Assembly: GCF_019746665.1 (NCBI RefSeq)
Contig: NZ_JAIERS010000021.1
Coordinates: forward strand, 1 to 60,455
From: Sphingomonas sp.
GTDB lineage: Bacteria; Pseudomonadota; Alphaproteobacteria; Sphingomonadales; Sphingomonadaceae
DNA: 60,455 bases
Direction of reading: 5' to 3'
Part shown: in pieces, positions 16,406 through 24,869 of the stretch
Position numbering within the stretch: the stretch's first letter is position 1
Layout of the letters: every line of letters begins with the position of its first letter
Program-made: the position numbers and the translations under genes
The notes under the pieces: model-generated
Databases searched by the model: none
Told to the model about the DNA's origin: nothing
What the model saw: the letters and a program-made list of their open reading frames with translations, nothing else

Positions 16406-17055
16406 CGCGATTGAAGATCGATTTCGTGTCGGACATCGTCTGCCCGTGGTGCGTGGTCGGGCTCGGCGCGTTGCGCGCGGCGTTGGCGCAGCATCCCACG
16501 GTGACGGCGGAGATCGTTTTCCACCCCTTCGAGCTCAACCCGGCGATGCCGCGCGAAGGGCAGAATGTCGTCGAGCATGTCGCCGAAAAATATGGGGCGA
16601 CGCCGGAGCAGTCAGCCAACAACCGCCAGCGTATCCGCGACGCGGCGGCAGCCTTTGGCTTCGCCATGAACGGCGATGCTAGCAGCCGTATCTACAATAG
16701 CTTCGATGCGCACCGGCTGCTCGACTGGGCGCGCGGCGCTGGCCGACAGGCGGCGCTGAAGGACGTGCTGTTCCGCGCCTATTTCACCGATCGCGCCGAT
16801 ATCAGCGACCCGGATCAACTGGTCGCCGCCGCCGGCGAAAGCGGACTCGATCGCGCCGAGGCGGCGGCGATCCTGGCGAGTGACGCCCATGCCGATGCCG
16901 TGCGCCAGGCCGAGGCATATTGGCACGCCCAAGGCATCGCGGCGGTGCCGTCGATCATCTTCGACGATCGCTATCTCGTGCAGGGCGCGCAGCCGGTCGA
17001 GGTCTTCGATCGGGTGATCCGCAAGCTAACCCAGGCTCAAGCCGCCACCGCATAG
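16402..17055 (+). CDS. DsbA family oxidoreductase (FrnE-like)
   Basis: A 217-residue thioredoxin-fold protein without a signal peptide, so cytoplasmic. The active site is CPWC in DIVCPWCVVGLG (near residue 14), and the cis-proline loop is AVPSIIFDDRYLVQGAQP, both typical of FrnE/DSBA-like proteins (COG2761). Such proteins reduce, oxidise or isomerise small thiols or proteins. It is the third gene of the TelA-like operon, joined by a 4-bp ATGA overlap. Its last 19 bases overlap the end of the convergent diguanylate cyclase gene. Confidence 0.93.
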   Translation: MTRLKIDFVSDIVCPWCVVGLGALRAALAQHPTVTAEIVFHPFELNPAMPREGQNVVEHVAEKYGATPEQSANNRQRIRDAAAAFGFAMNGDASSRIYNSFDAHRLLDWARGAGRQAALKDVLFRAYFTDRADISDPDQLVAAAGESGLDRAEAAAILASDAHADAVRQAEAYWHAQGIAAVPSIIFDDRYLVQGAQPVEVFDRVIRKLTQAQAATA

Positions 17056-18818
17056 CGATCGCGGCCGCTGGCCTTGGCGCGGTAGAGCGCTTCGTCGGCG
17101 GCGCGGATCAGTTGCAGGCGCTCGGCGCCGGGCGTGATCTCGGCCAAACCCGCGCTCACCGTCACCCGCACGCTGATGCCGCCGGGCGTCGTCGTCACCG
17201 CATCGGCGACCGCGGCGCGCACCCGTTCGCACACCATCGCCGCCTGCTCGATCGTCGCGCCGGGCAGGATAAGCCCGAATTCCTCGCCGCCCAGCCGCGC
17301 GACATGATCGCCCGCGCGCACGCAGGCGAGCGCCGAGCGGGCGAAGGTTTCGAGCACCAGATCGCCCACCGCATGGCCATGGGCGTCGTTCACGCGCTTG
17401 AAGAAATCGATGTCGAACAGGGCGATGCAGCCGCCATCGGTCGCCTCGATCCGGCGATCGAGGATCGAATCGAACTTGCGGCGATTGGCGAGCCCGGTCA
17501 GCGGATCGGTGGTCGCGGCGTGCGCCAGCCGGGCCTCGAGCGCCTTGCGCCCGGAAATGTCGCGCACCGTGGAGACCCAGCCAGTGATCCGCCCGCCGGA
17601 GACGGCGGCGCGGGTATGCGCCTCGTACCAGCGGCGCTCGCCACTCGCGTGATCGGCGCGATATTCGACGACCGAGCGCTCGCCCGGCCGCGCCCGCGCC
17701 GCGTCGATCGCCTTTTGCATCGTCGCCCGGTCGGGGCCGCACGGCAGTTCGGCCGGCGTCGCGCCGATCATCACCGCCGGCTCGAACCCCGTCACCTCGC
17801 GCGCCGAGGGCGAGACATAATTGACGACGCCAGCGGCATCGAGCGTGACGATCATATCGGTCGCGCTTTCGGTGATCAGCTTATAGCGCGCCTCGCTCTC
17901 CGCCGGCCGATCGAGCGTCGCGCGCCGCAGCCGCAGCTCGGCGGCGACCGGCAGCACGGTCAACACCGTCACCCCCAGATAGCCCTGGAACAGCCGGACA
18001 TGATCGGCGACCGATCCGCCGATCACATAAGTGCCGCCATGTCCCAGCGCGGTGAAAATGCCGCCGATCAGCCCGAGAACGACGATCGCGACCGTCGTGC
18101 CGACGCGTTCGAGCCGGAAGGTGACCAGCATCAGCGGCAGGATCGGCACGAACAGCAGCGGCAGCACCGCCTGCCCGAAAACGATGACGCTCACCGCGCC
18201 GATCATCAGCAGATGCGCCGCCGCCTCCATCCGCCGCAGCAGCGTCGCCTGGCGCCACCACAGCCCCAGTTCACCGTTCAGCAGCAACAGGAAGAACGGC
18301 GCCACGGTCAGCTGGCCAAGCCCGTGGCCAAGCAGCCAGGCGGATGCCTCGGCGAACATCGGGCGGCCGGTCGCGAGACCGCTGAGCGCGGCGGCGGGTA
18401 GCGCCGTGACCAGCGCCGCGCAGGCCGCCGCGAGCAGCAGCCCGATCACCGCATCGACCGAATCGAGCGCGTCGTCGCCCCGCCGCCACAGCCGCAGCAG
18501 CAGCGCCGCGACCACCGATTCGGTCATGTTCACCAGCGCGAGCGGCACCGCGACGGCCCAGCCGAGCCCGACCAGGCCGGTCGCGAGCACGCTCGCCAGG
18601 GTGCAGGCGGTAAGCGTCGGCCCCCAACGGTGGCGCGGCAAGCGCACGAGTTCGGCGGTCAACAGGCCCGAGGCGACCCACAGGGCCGCGAGCCCCCCTT
18701 CGAAGCTGGTCAGCCGGATCAGCGCCGCGGCCAGCGCGAAATAGCCAAGGCCGACCATTCCCGCCCGGAGCCAGCCGGCGGCGCGTTGAGAGTCAATGGC
18801 GCGAAGTGGCGCGTGCAT
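17037..18818 (-). CDS. MASE1-PAS-GGDEF diguanylate cyclase
   Basis: A 593-residue inner-membrane signalling protein. The N-terminal about 290 residues form some eight membrane segments of MASE1 type (LTSFEGGLAALWVASGLLTAELV is the usual MASE1 pattern). A PAS domain follows (about 300-420, SATDMIVTLDAAGVVNYVSPSAREVTGFEP) and then a GGDEF domain with the active variant GGEEF in VARLGGEEFGLILPG. It should make cyclic di-GMP in response to a membrane or small-molecule signal. Its 3' end overlaps the convergent DsbA-like gene by 19 bases. Confidence 0.93.
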   Translation of the reverse strand: MHAPLRAIDSQRAAGWLRAGMVGLGYFALAAALIRLTSFEGGLAALWVASGLLTAELVRLPRHRWGPTLTACTLASVLATGLVGLGWAVAVPLALVNMTESVVAALLLRLWRRGDDALDSVDAVIGLLLAAACAALVTALPAAALSGLATGRPMFAEASAWLLGHGLGQLTVAPFFLLLLNGELGLWWRQATLLRRMEAAAHLLMIGAVSVIVFGQAVLPLLFVPILPLMLVTFRLERVGTTVAIVVLGLIGGIFTALGHGGTYVIGGSVADHVRLFQGYLGVTVLTVLPVAAELRLRRATLDRPAESEARYKLITESATDMIVTLDAAGVVNYVSPSAREVTGFEPAVMIGATPAELPCGPDRATMQKAIDAARARPGERSVVEYRADHASGERRWYEAHTRAAVSGGRITGWVSTVRDISGRKALEARLAHAATTDPLTGLANRRKFDSILDRRIEATDGGCIALFDIDFFKRVNDAHGHAVGDLVLETFARSALACVRAGDHVARLGGEEFGLILPGATIEQAAMVCERVRAAVADAVTTTPGGISVRVTVSAGLAEITPGAERLQLIRAADEALYRAKASGRDRYAVAA

Positions 18819-18898
18819 CCCATTGGTTTAGCACGCGTTGGTTAAGCGTCTATTGGCGTTGTCGGTGCCGATGCCGGCGTGATAGCGAGGATGGCGCG

Positions 18899-19288
18899 AT
18901 GATCTATATCGTCCTCAATCTGCTGCCGATCGGCATGGCGACGCTGCTGGCGCTGCTGCTTGGGCTCGGCTGGCATCGGCTGGGGGGCGGCGGGCGGATC
19001 GGGCCGGGCGTCGCGCTCACCGCGCTCGTCGCGCATTTCTGGTTCGCCGCGATCCTCGCCGGCGCGCTGATCCTCGCCCCGCCCAAGGCCGATCCCTGGG
19101 TGATGGCGCTGGCGAGCGCGGCGGTGATCTGGGCGGGGTTCGTCGCGCCGGCGGTGGCGCTGTCCGGCGCGTATCGCGGCGTCGCGGCCGGCCGGCTGAT
19201 CGGCGACTGCGCCTACTGGCTGGCCGCGATGCTGGCGGAGGCCGCGGTGATGAAAGCGATCGGGCTGGTGCCGCCCCCGGTGGGATAG
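18899..19288 (+). CDS. Small membrane protein, DUF1761-like
   Basis: A 129-residue hydrophobic protein with four likely membrane segments (about 2-24, 35-58, 66-88 and 104-122). The opening LNLLPIGMATLLALLLGLGW recalls DUF1761 proteins; function is unknown. The ATG at 18899 gives the natural hydrophobic N-terminus. A terminator-like hairpin (19299-19321) follows directly, so it is a single-gene transcript. Divergent from the MASE1-GGDEF gene with an 80-bp gap. Confidence 0.7.
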   Translation: MIYIVLNLLPIGMATLLALLLGLGWHRLGGGGRIGPGVALTALVAHFWFAAILAGALILAPPKADPWVMALASAAVIWAGFVAPAVALSGAYRGVAAGRLIGDCAYWLAAMLAEAAVMKAIGLVPPPVG

Positions 19289-19298
19289 GCTTTGCCTG

Positions 19299-19321
19299 AA
19301 AATGCGCTGAGGGCGCATTTT
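19299..19321 (+). terminator. Hairpin terminator after the small membrane-protein gene
   Basis: AAAATGCGC (19299-19307) and GCGCATTTT (19313-19321) form a perfect 9-bp stem with a 5-base loop, ending in a T run. It starts 11 bases after the stop codon. Confidence 0.75.
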
Positions 19322-19339
19322 GCCGCACCAGCCAGCACC

Positions 19340-19495
19340 GGGTGAACAGCGACCCGCGCTGTTCAGGCCATGCCGGGGGCATGGCCGACCCGTTGCTCCC
19401 CCACCCGGCCACCCACATGATACTGCCGTTGGGTGGCCGGGTGGGGGAGCGGGCCGGAGCCGCCTTGAAGAAGGCGCCGTGCGCCTTCTTCAAAC
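19340..19495. repeat. Cluster of perfect inverted repeats, including a 21-bp stem
   Basis: Three further palindromes follow in the gap before the CocE-like gene: CATGCCGGGGGCATG (about 19370-19384), a perfect 21-bp inverted repeat with arms 19395-19415 and 19430-19450 and a 14-base loop, and GAAGAAGGCGCC/GCGCCTTCTTC (about 19467-19491). They look like REP-type elements or cruciforms and not coding sequence. Confidence 0.75.
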
Positions 19496-19561
19496 CTGGG
19501 CTTGGGCTTTCCCCGCGCTGCCAGTTGGGGCATCACCGGCGGGTCCAAAGGGGGAAACGCC

Positions 19562-21400
19562 ATGATCCGCACATCCTTCGCCGCGCTCGCGCTGGCGCTC
19601 GCCATCCCGGCGGCGGCGCCAACCCAGACGACGAGCGCGGCGCAGCAATCGCCCTTCACCTTCGAGGAAGTGATGGTGCCGATGCGCGACGGCGCCCGGC
19701 TGCAGACGGTGATCCTGCGCCCCAGGGACGCGAAGGGTCCGCTGCCGATCCTGTTCCAGCGCACCCCCTATGGCGTGCCCGGCGGCCCGCTGCCGAGCGT
19801 GCCCAAGAGCTTCGAGGCGCTGGTCAAGGACGGGTACATCTTCGTCTTCCAGTCGATGCGCGGCCGCTTCAAGTCCGACGGCGACTTCACCCTGTCGACC
19901 GGGCTCACCCCCAATGGCCCGGACGAGGCGACCGACGCCTATGACGCGATCGACTGGCTGGTGAAGAACGTGCCCGGCAATAACGGCCGGGTGGGGATGT
20001 GGGGGATCAGCTATCCCGGTTTCGCCGCCGCGATCCCGCTCGCCAAGCCGCACCCGGCCTTGAAGGCGACCAGCCCGCAGGCGGCCTGGATCGACTATTG
20101 GCAGAATGACGATCTCCACCGCTGGGGCGCGGCGCGGCTGAGCTATATCACCGATTGGGTGTTCTCGCTCCAGGCGGACAAGACCAACGCCGAGTTCACC
20201 TACGACACGATCGACACCTATGATTTCTTCCTGCGCGCGGGCTCGCTCGCCGATATCGAGAAGCGCTATGTGCAGGGCAAGAGCGCGATGATCCGCGCGC
20301 TGATCGAGCATCCCGATCACGACGCCTTCTACACCCGCCAGCGCTGGTCCGACGCGCTGGGCAAGACGACCGTGCCGACGCTCAACGTCGCCGGCTTCTG
20401 GGATCAGGAAGACCCCTGGGGCAGCTGGCAGATCTTCGCCAAGCAGCGCCAGAACGATCCCGACAATCTCTCGCAGCTCGTCGTCGGCCCCTGGGCGCAC
20501 GGCACCTGGAGCCGCCCCGGCGAGCACAAGCTGGGGCCGATCGACTATAAGGTCGACAGCTCGACCCGCTTCGTCGAGGAGATCCAGGCGCCCTTCTTCC
20601 GCTATTGGCTGCACGGCCAGGGCGAGCGGCCGGGGGGGCTGGTCAACAGCTTCCAATCGGGGAGCTGGGTGTGGAAGCGCTATGATCGCTGGCCGCTCGC
20701 CGAGGCCAAGCCGACCGCGCTCTACCTCCACGCCGATGGCGCGCTGAGCTTCACCGCCCCGGCGGCGGGCGAGGGGTGCCGCGGCTATGTGTCGGACCCG
20801 GCCAACCCGGTGCCGTTCCGCGCCCGCCCGATCTCGCCCACTTATCCGCGCCCCGAATGGCGCTGGTGGGAGGCGGCCGACCAGCGCTTCGTCGCCGGGC
20901 GGCCCGATGTGCTGAGCTATGTCTCGGCCCCGCTCGACGCCGACCTGACGGTGACGGGGGCGGTGCTCGCCGAACTCCAGGCGGCGACGAGCGGCACCGA
21001 CAGCGACTTCGTGGTGAAGCTGATCGACGTGTTCCCCGACGATTACGAGCAGCTCGGTCAGGCCGCGCCGCTCGGCGCCTATACGACGCAGCTCAACGGC
21101 TATCAGCTGCCGATCGCGATGGAGGTGCGGCGCGGCCGGTATCTGGCGAGCGACACCAGGCCCGCGCCGCTCGTCCCCAACCAGGTGACGCGCTGGGAGG
21201 TGCCGCTGCGCGCGCACGACCATGTGTTCAAGAAGGGCCACCGGCTGATGGTGCAGGTGCAATCGAGCTGGTTCCCGGTGATCGACCGCAACCCGCAGAA
21301 ATTCGTGCCCAACATCGCCAAGGCCCAGCCCCAGGATTATGTCCGCGCCGAGCAGAAGGTGTGCGCGGGATCGAAGGTGATCCTGCCGGTGGTGCGGTAG
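19562..21400 (+). CDS. Secreted CocE/NonD family serine hydrolase (X-Pro dipeptidyl-peptidase type)
   Basis: A 612-residue enzyme with a signal peptide (residues 1 to about 20, ending PAAAPTQ) that predicts periplasmic location. The N-terminal alpha/beta-hydrolase domain has MVPMRDGARLQTVILRP and the nucleophile elbow GMWGISYPGF (Ser in GISYPG). DQEDPWGSW and WAHGTW supply the family's Asp and His regions. The C-terminal jelly-roll (about 390-612) has LSYVSAPLDADLTVTG. Such enzymes act on acyl-dipeptides, glutaryl amides or esters; the substrate is not predictable here. Start chosen at the ATG with the signal peptide and a GGGG-rich Shine-Dalgarno region. Confidence 0.92.
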   Translation: MIRTSFAALALALAIPAAAPTQTTSAAQQSPFTFEEVMVPMRDGARLQTVILRPRDAKGPLPILFQRTPYGVPGGPLPSVPKSFEALVKDGYIFVFQSMRGRFKSDGDFTLSTGLTPNGPDEATDAYDAIDWLVKNVPGNNGRVGMWGISYPGFAAAIPLAKPHPALKATSPQAAWIDYWQNDDLHRWGAARLSYITDWVFSLQADKTNAEFTYDTIDTYDFFLRAGSLADIEKRYVQGKSAMIRALIEHPDHDAFYTRQRWSDALGKTTVPTLNVAGFWDQEDPWGSWQIFAKQRQNDPDNLSQLVVGPWAHGTWSRPGEHKLGPIDYKVDSSTRFVEEIQAPFFRYWLHGQGERPGGLVNSFQSGSWVWKRYDRWPLAEAKPTALYLHADGALSFTAPAAGEGCRGYVSDPANPVPFRARPISPTYPRPEWRWWEAADQRFVAGRPDVLSYVSAPLDADLTVTGAVLAELQAATSGTDSDFVVKLIDVFPDDYEQLGQAAPLGAYTTQLNGYQLPIAMEVRRGRYLASDTRPAPLVPNQVTRWEVPLRAHDHVFKKGHRLMVQVQSSWFPVIDRNPQKFVPNIAKAQPQDYVRAEQKVCAGSKVILPVVR

Positions 21401-21425
21401 GAGCGCGCCGGAAGGCGCATGTCTC

Positions 21426-21531
21426 GCCCAAGCCCCTCCCTGGCAGGGAGGGGTTGGGGTGGGTCCGTTCAGGGGCGGTCCAGCGCTGCTCGCCCCACCC
21501 CAAACCCCTCCCCCAAGGGGAGGGGCTTATC
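21426..21531. repeat. Paired REP-like hairpins between convergent genes
   Basis: Two related palindromes, CCCCTCCCTGGCAGGGAGGGG and CCCCTCCCCCAAGGGGAGGGG (each within this interval), are flanked by GGGTGGGTCC and GCCCCACCCC arms. They lie between the CocE-like gene and the convergent ABC permease gene and probably stop transcription from both sides. Confidence 0.7.
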
Positions 21532-21533
21532 GC

Positions 21534-22304
21534 TCAACTCTTCAGCCGCCACCCGGTCCGGAAAATCCAGCCGACCGTCCCCAGGCACAGCAGCAGGAAC
21601 AGCCCCGTCACCCCTAGGCTCCAGCCGATCGACACGTCGCCGCGCCCGAAAAAGGTCCAGCGAAAGCCCGAGATCAGATAGACGATGGGGTTGAGCAGCG
21701 CGAGCTTCTGCCACGCCGCCGGCAGCATCGAGATCGAATAGAAGGTGCCGCCCAGGAAAGTGAGCGGGGTGATCACCAACAGCGGGATGATCTGCAGCTG
21801 CTCGAAACTATTCGCCCAGATGCCGAGCACGAAGCCGAACAGGCAGAAGGTGATCGCGGTCAGCGCCATGAACGCCACCATGTAGAAGGGATGCGCGATC
21901 GGCAGCGCGACGAACAGATGCGCGGTCACGAAGATCACCAGCCCCAGGATCATCGATTTGGTCGCCGCCGCGCCGACATAGGCGATCACGGTTTCCACCG
22001 GCGACATCGGCGCCGAGAGCAGCTCATAGATCGTGCCCGACCATTTGGGGAGATAAATGCCGAAGCTCGCATTGCCGATGCCCTCGGTCAGCATCGAGAG
22101 CAGCATCAGCCCGGGCACGATGAACGCGGCATAGGGAATGCCGTCGACCAGGTTGATCCGCCCGCCGATCGCCGATCCGAACACGACGAAATAAAGCGAG
22201 GTGGTGATCACGGGCGTCAGCAGGCTCGTCGCGAGCGTGCGGCGGAAGCGCGCGAGTTCGAAGCGATACACCGCCCAGATGCCGAGCCAGTTGATCCCGG
22301 TCAT
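21534..22304 (-). CDS. ABC-2 type transporter permease
   Basis: A 256-residue inner-membrane protein with six membrane segments. [23 protein letters not shown] near residue 22 and the [15 protein letters not shown] segment are typical of COG0842 (YadH-like) permeases. It overlaps the end of the ATPase gene by 4 bases (ATGA), forming a two-gene exporter of unknown cargo. Length is normal. Confidence 0.93.
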   Translation of the reverse strand: MTGINWLGIWAVYRFELARFRRTLATSLLTPVITTSLYFVVFGSAIGGRINLVDGIPYAAFIVPGLMLLSMLTEGIGNASFGIYLPKWSGTIYELLSAPMSPVETVIAYVGAAATKSMILGLVIFVTAHLFVALPIAHPFYMVAFMALTAITFCLFGFVLGIWANSFEQLQIIPLLVITPLTFLGGTFYSISMLPAAWQKLALLNPIVYLISGFRWTFFGRGDVSIGWSLGVTGLFLLLCLGTVGWIFRTGWRLKS

Positions 22305-23239
22305 GCCCGCGCCCCCTCGCCCTGGAGCAGCCCGACGAAGATGTCCTCGAGCGAGCTTTGCTGCGTGTTCAAGTCCTTATAGCCGATCCCGGCGTCGCTC
22401 AGCGCGCGCAGCATCCCGGCGACGCCGGGGCGTTCGCTGGCGGCGGCGTCGAACACATATTCGAGCTCGGTCCCCTCGGCCTTCAGCACCGGCCCCCAGG
22501 CGGCGAGCGTGGGCGGGACCGCGGCAAGCGGCTCGCTGAGCGACACCGTGAGCGTGCGCTTGCCGAGCTTCTTCATCAGCGCGGTCTTTTCCTCGACCAG
22601 GATCAGCCGGCCCTTCAGGATCACCCCCACCCGATCGGCCATCTCCTCGGCCTCCTCGATATAATGGGTGGTGAGGATGATCGTGGTGCCGCGCGCGCGC
22701 AGGCCCCGCACCAGCCGCCACATGTCGCGCCGCAGCTCGACATCGACGCCGGCGGTGGGCTCATCGAGGAACAGCAGTTCGGGCTCGTGCGCCAGCGCCT
22801 TGGCGATCAGCACCCGGCGCTTCATGCCCCCGGAAAGCGCCATGATCTTGCTGTCGCGCTTGTCCCACAAGGACAGATCGGTCAGCAGCTGCTCGATCAC
22901 CGCATCGTCGCGGCGGCGGCCGAACAATCCGCGGCTAAAGCGCACCGTGTCGATCACCCGCTCGAACGCGTCGGTCGAAAGCTCCTGCGGCACCAGCCCG
23001 GTGCGGAAGCGTGCCTGGCGATAGTCGCGGGCGATGTCGAACCCGGCCACCCGCACGCTGCCGCCGCTGGGCGTGACGATGCCGCAGACGATCGAGATGA
23101 GCGTCGTCTTGCCCGCGCCGTTCGGGCCGAGCAGCGCGAAAATCTCGCCCCGGTCGATCGTGAGGTCGACGCCGTCGAGCGCGGTCAGGCCCGAGGCATA
23201 GGTTTTGGTGAGGCCGCTGATCGCGAGTATCGGTTCCAC
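22301..23239 (-). CDS. ABC transporter ATP-binding protein (YadG-like)
   Basis: A 312-residue ATPase partner of the permease. Walker A is GPNGAGKTT, the signature is LSGGMKRR, Walker B is [12 protein letters not shown], and the switch His lies in [17 protein letters not shown]. The start is set at the GTG at 23239 ([14 protein letters not shown]); upstream in-frame sequence overlaps a palindromic repeat region and does not match the family. The C-terminal about 80 residues are the usual extra domain of this exporter class. Confidence 0.92.
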   Translation of the reverse strand: MEPILAISGLTKTYASGLTALDGVDLTIDRGEIFALLGPNGAGKTTLISIVCGIVTPSGGSVRVAGFDIARDYRQARFRTGLVPQELSTDAFERVIDTVRFSRGLFGRRRDDAVIEQLLTDLSLWDKRDSKIMALSGGMKRRVLIAKALAHEPELLFLDEPTAGVDVELRRDMWRLVRGLRARGTTIILTTHYIEEAEEMADRVGVILKGRLILVEEKTALMKKLGKRTLTVSLSEPLAAVPPTLAAWGPVLKAEGTELEYVFDAAASERPGVAGMLRALSDAGIGYKDLNTQQSSLEDIFVGLLQGEGARA

Positions 23240-23299
23240 CGGCGGCGCCTTAGCCGATCCCGCGCGGGATGAGAACCGCCGCGCGGGGAGGACCACCGC

Positions 23300-23400
23300 C
23301 CTTCCCCGGCGCAGGCCGGGGCCCAGCGGCGGCGCGGTCGATCGTTCGGCGTCGGAATGGCGAAGCGCGCGATGCTGGACCCCGGCCTTCGCCGGGGAGG
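23300..23400. repeat. Inverted pair of CCCCGGC-rich palindromic repeats
   Basis: CTTCCCCGGCGCAGGCCGGGG (from about 23301) and its near reverse complement CCCCGGCCTTCGCCGGGGAGG (ending at 23400) lie head to head about 50 bases apart. Each is itself a hairpin. This is a second REP-like family, in the divergent gap before the hydrolase-OsmC gene. The remaining gap (23240-23529) shows no gene. Confidence 0.6.
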
Positions 23401-23529
23401 ACGTTGGGTGTCGCGGGGCGGCCTACGCCGGTTCGGGCGACCACGCGGCCCAGGGTCCGCGCCGGGTTCGAATCTTCCTAGACCGGCGCGGCGGGCGCCG
23501 ATAGCCTTGCGGCGATAGGAGAGTAGCCC

Positions 23530-24735
23530 ATGCGCCGCGATGTCGAGTTCACCAATGCCCAAGGCACGCGGCTGGCCGGCCGGCTGGAACTGCCCCCGGG
23601 GCGGGTGCGCGCGGTCGCGCTGTTCGCGCATTGCTTCACCTGCACCAGCGCGAGCCATGGCGCGCGGCGGATCGGCATGGCGCTCGCCGAGCATGGCATC
23701 GCGACGCTCGCCTTCGATTTCACCGGGCTCGGCAAATCGGGCGGCAGCTTCGTCGACAGCCATTTCGCGGCGAATGTGCAGGATCTGGTGGCGGCGGCCG
23801 ATTTCCTACGCGGCGACATCGGCGCCCCGGCGGTGCTGATCGGCCATTCGCTGGGCGGCGCGGCGGTGATCGCGGCGGCCGAACATATTCCCGAGGCGAC
23901 GGCGGTGGTGACGATCGGCGCGCCGTTCGATCCCGCGCATGTGCTGCATCAATTGGGCGATCAGATCGCGGCGGTGCGTGCCCAGGGCCAGGCCGAGGTG
24001 ACGATCGGCGGCCGTCCCTTCCAGGTGAGCGACGCTTTCCTGCACGCGGTCGAGGGGCAGGACCAGGCGGCGCGGCTCGCGCGGCTGAAGCGCGCGCTGC
24101 TCGTGCTCCACGCGCCGACCGATGCCACCGTGGGGCTGGAAAATGCCGGCGAGATTTTCGCCGCCGCCAAGCACCCCAAGAGCTTCGTGTCGCTCGACGG
24201 CGCCGACCATCTGCTCACCCAGCCCGCGCCCGCCGCCTATGCCGCGGCGATGATCGCGACCTGGGTGGAGCCTTATCTCCCCCCCGCCGTCGCCGCCGAC
24301 GCGCCCGAGGAGGGCCGGGTGCGGGTGACGACCACCGACGCCAAGTTTACCTCGATCGTCGAGAGTTCGGGGCACAGCTTCCTGGCGGACGAGCCGCTGC
24401 GGGTTGGTGGCGCCAATCTCGGCCCGACCCCTTATGATCTGCTGCTCTCGGCGCTCGGCACCTGCACCGCGATGACGATCAAGCTGGTCGCGGACCGCGA
24501 GGCGATTCCGCTCAAGGGCGTCTCGATCGAGCTGCAACACCAACGCTGCCATTCGGAGGATTGCGCCGAAACCGGCGAGGGCAAGCCCAAGATCGACGTG
24601 CTGACCCGCGACATCACCTTGGTCGGCGCGCTGAGCGACACCCAGCGCGCGCGGCTGCTGGGGATCGCCGATCGCTGCCCGGTCCACCGCACGCTGGAGA
24701 ACCATCCCGTGATCAAGACGCGGCTGGTTGAATGA
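23530..24735 (+). CDS. Bifunctional alpha/beta hydrolase-OsmC fusion protein
   Basis: A 401-residue two-domain protein. Residues about 1-250 are an alpha/beta hydrolase with the nucleophile elbow LIGHSLGGAAV, the Asp-bearing strand VLHAPTDATVG and the His in SLDGADHLLT. Residues about 265-401 are an OsmC/Ohr-type domain with the two redox cysteines in LGTCTAMTIKLVADRE and DRCPVHRTLEN. OsmC domains reduce organic hydroperoxides with these cysteines. The fusion suggests hydrolysis of an ester and handling of a hydroperoxide in one protein. GGAG precedes the ATG. The gene ends at a long cruciform-like repeat. Confidence 0.92.
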   Translation: MRRDVEFTNAQGTRLAGRLELPPGRVRAVALFAHCFTCTSASHGARRIGMALAEHGIATLAFDFTGLGKSGGSFVDSHFAANVQDLVAAADFLRGDIGAPAVLIGHSLGGAAVIAAAEHIPEATAVVTIGAPFDPAHVLHQLGDQIAAVRAQGQAEVTIGGRPFQVSDAFLHAVEGQDQAARLARLKRALLVLHAPTDATVGLENAGEIFAAAKHPKSFVSLDGADHLLTQPAPAAYAAAMIATWVEPYLPPAVAADAPEEGRVRVTTTDAKFTSIVESSGHSFLADEPLRVGGANLGPTPYDLLLSALGTCTAMTIKLVADREAIPLKGVSIELQHQRCHSEDCAETGEGKPKIDVLTRDITLVGALSDTQRARLLGIADRCPVHRTLENHPVIKTRLVE

Positions 24736-24736
24736 A

Positions 24737-24868
24737 TATCCTCCCCATGAAATGGGGAGGGGGACCATCGCGAAGCGATGGTGGAGGGGGCGGGCAAATA
24801 GCGGAGCCCCCTCCACCACCGGCCAAAGGCCGGCGGTCCCCCTCCCCGTGAACGGGGAGGATTTGGGC
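24737..24868. repeat. Composite cruciform repeat between convergent genes
   Basis: A nested palindrome set fills the whole gap: CCTCCCCAT/ATGGGGAGG (24740-24760), ACCATCGC/GCGATGGT (24764-24782), GGTGGAGGGGGC/GCCCCCTCCACC (24780-24817), CCGGCC/GGCCGG, and CCTCCCCGT/ACGGGGAGG at the end. The outer arms also match each other. It separates the hydrolase-OsmC gene from the convergent TonB-like gene and looks like a third REP-type family. Confidence 0.75.
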
Positions 24869-24869
24869 T

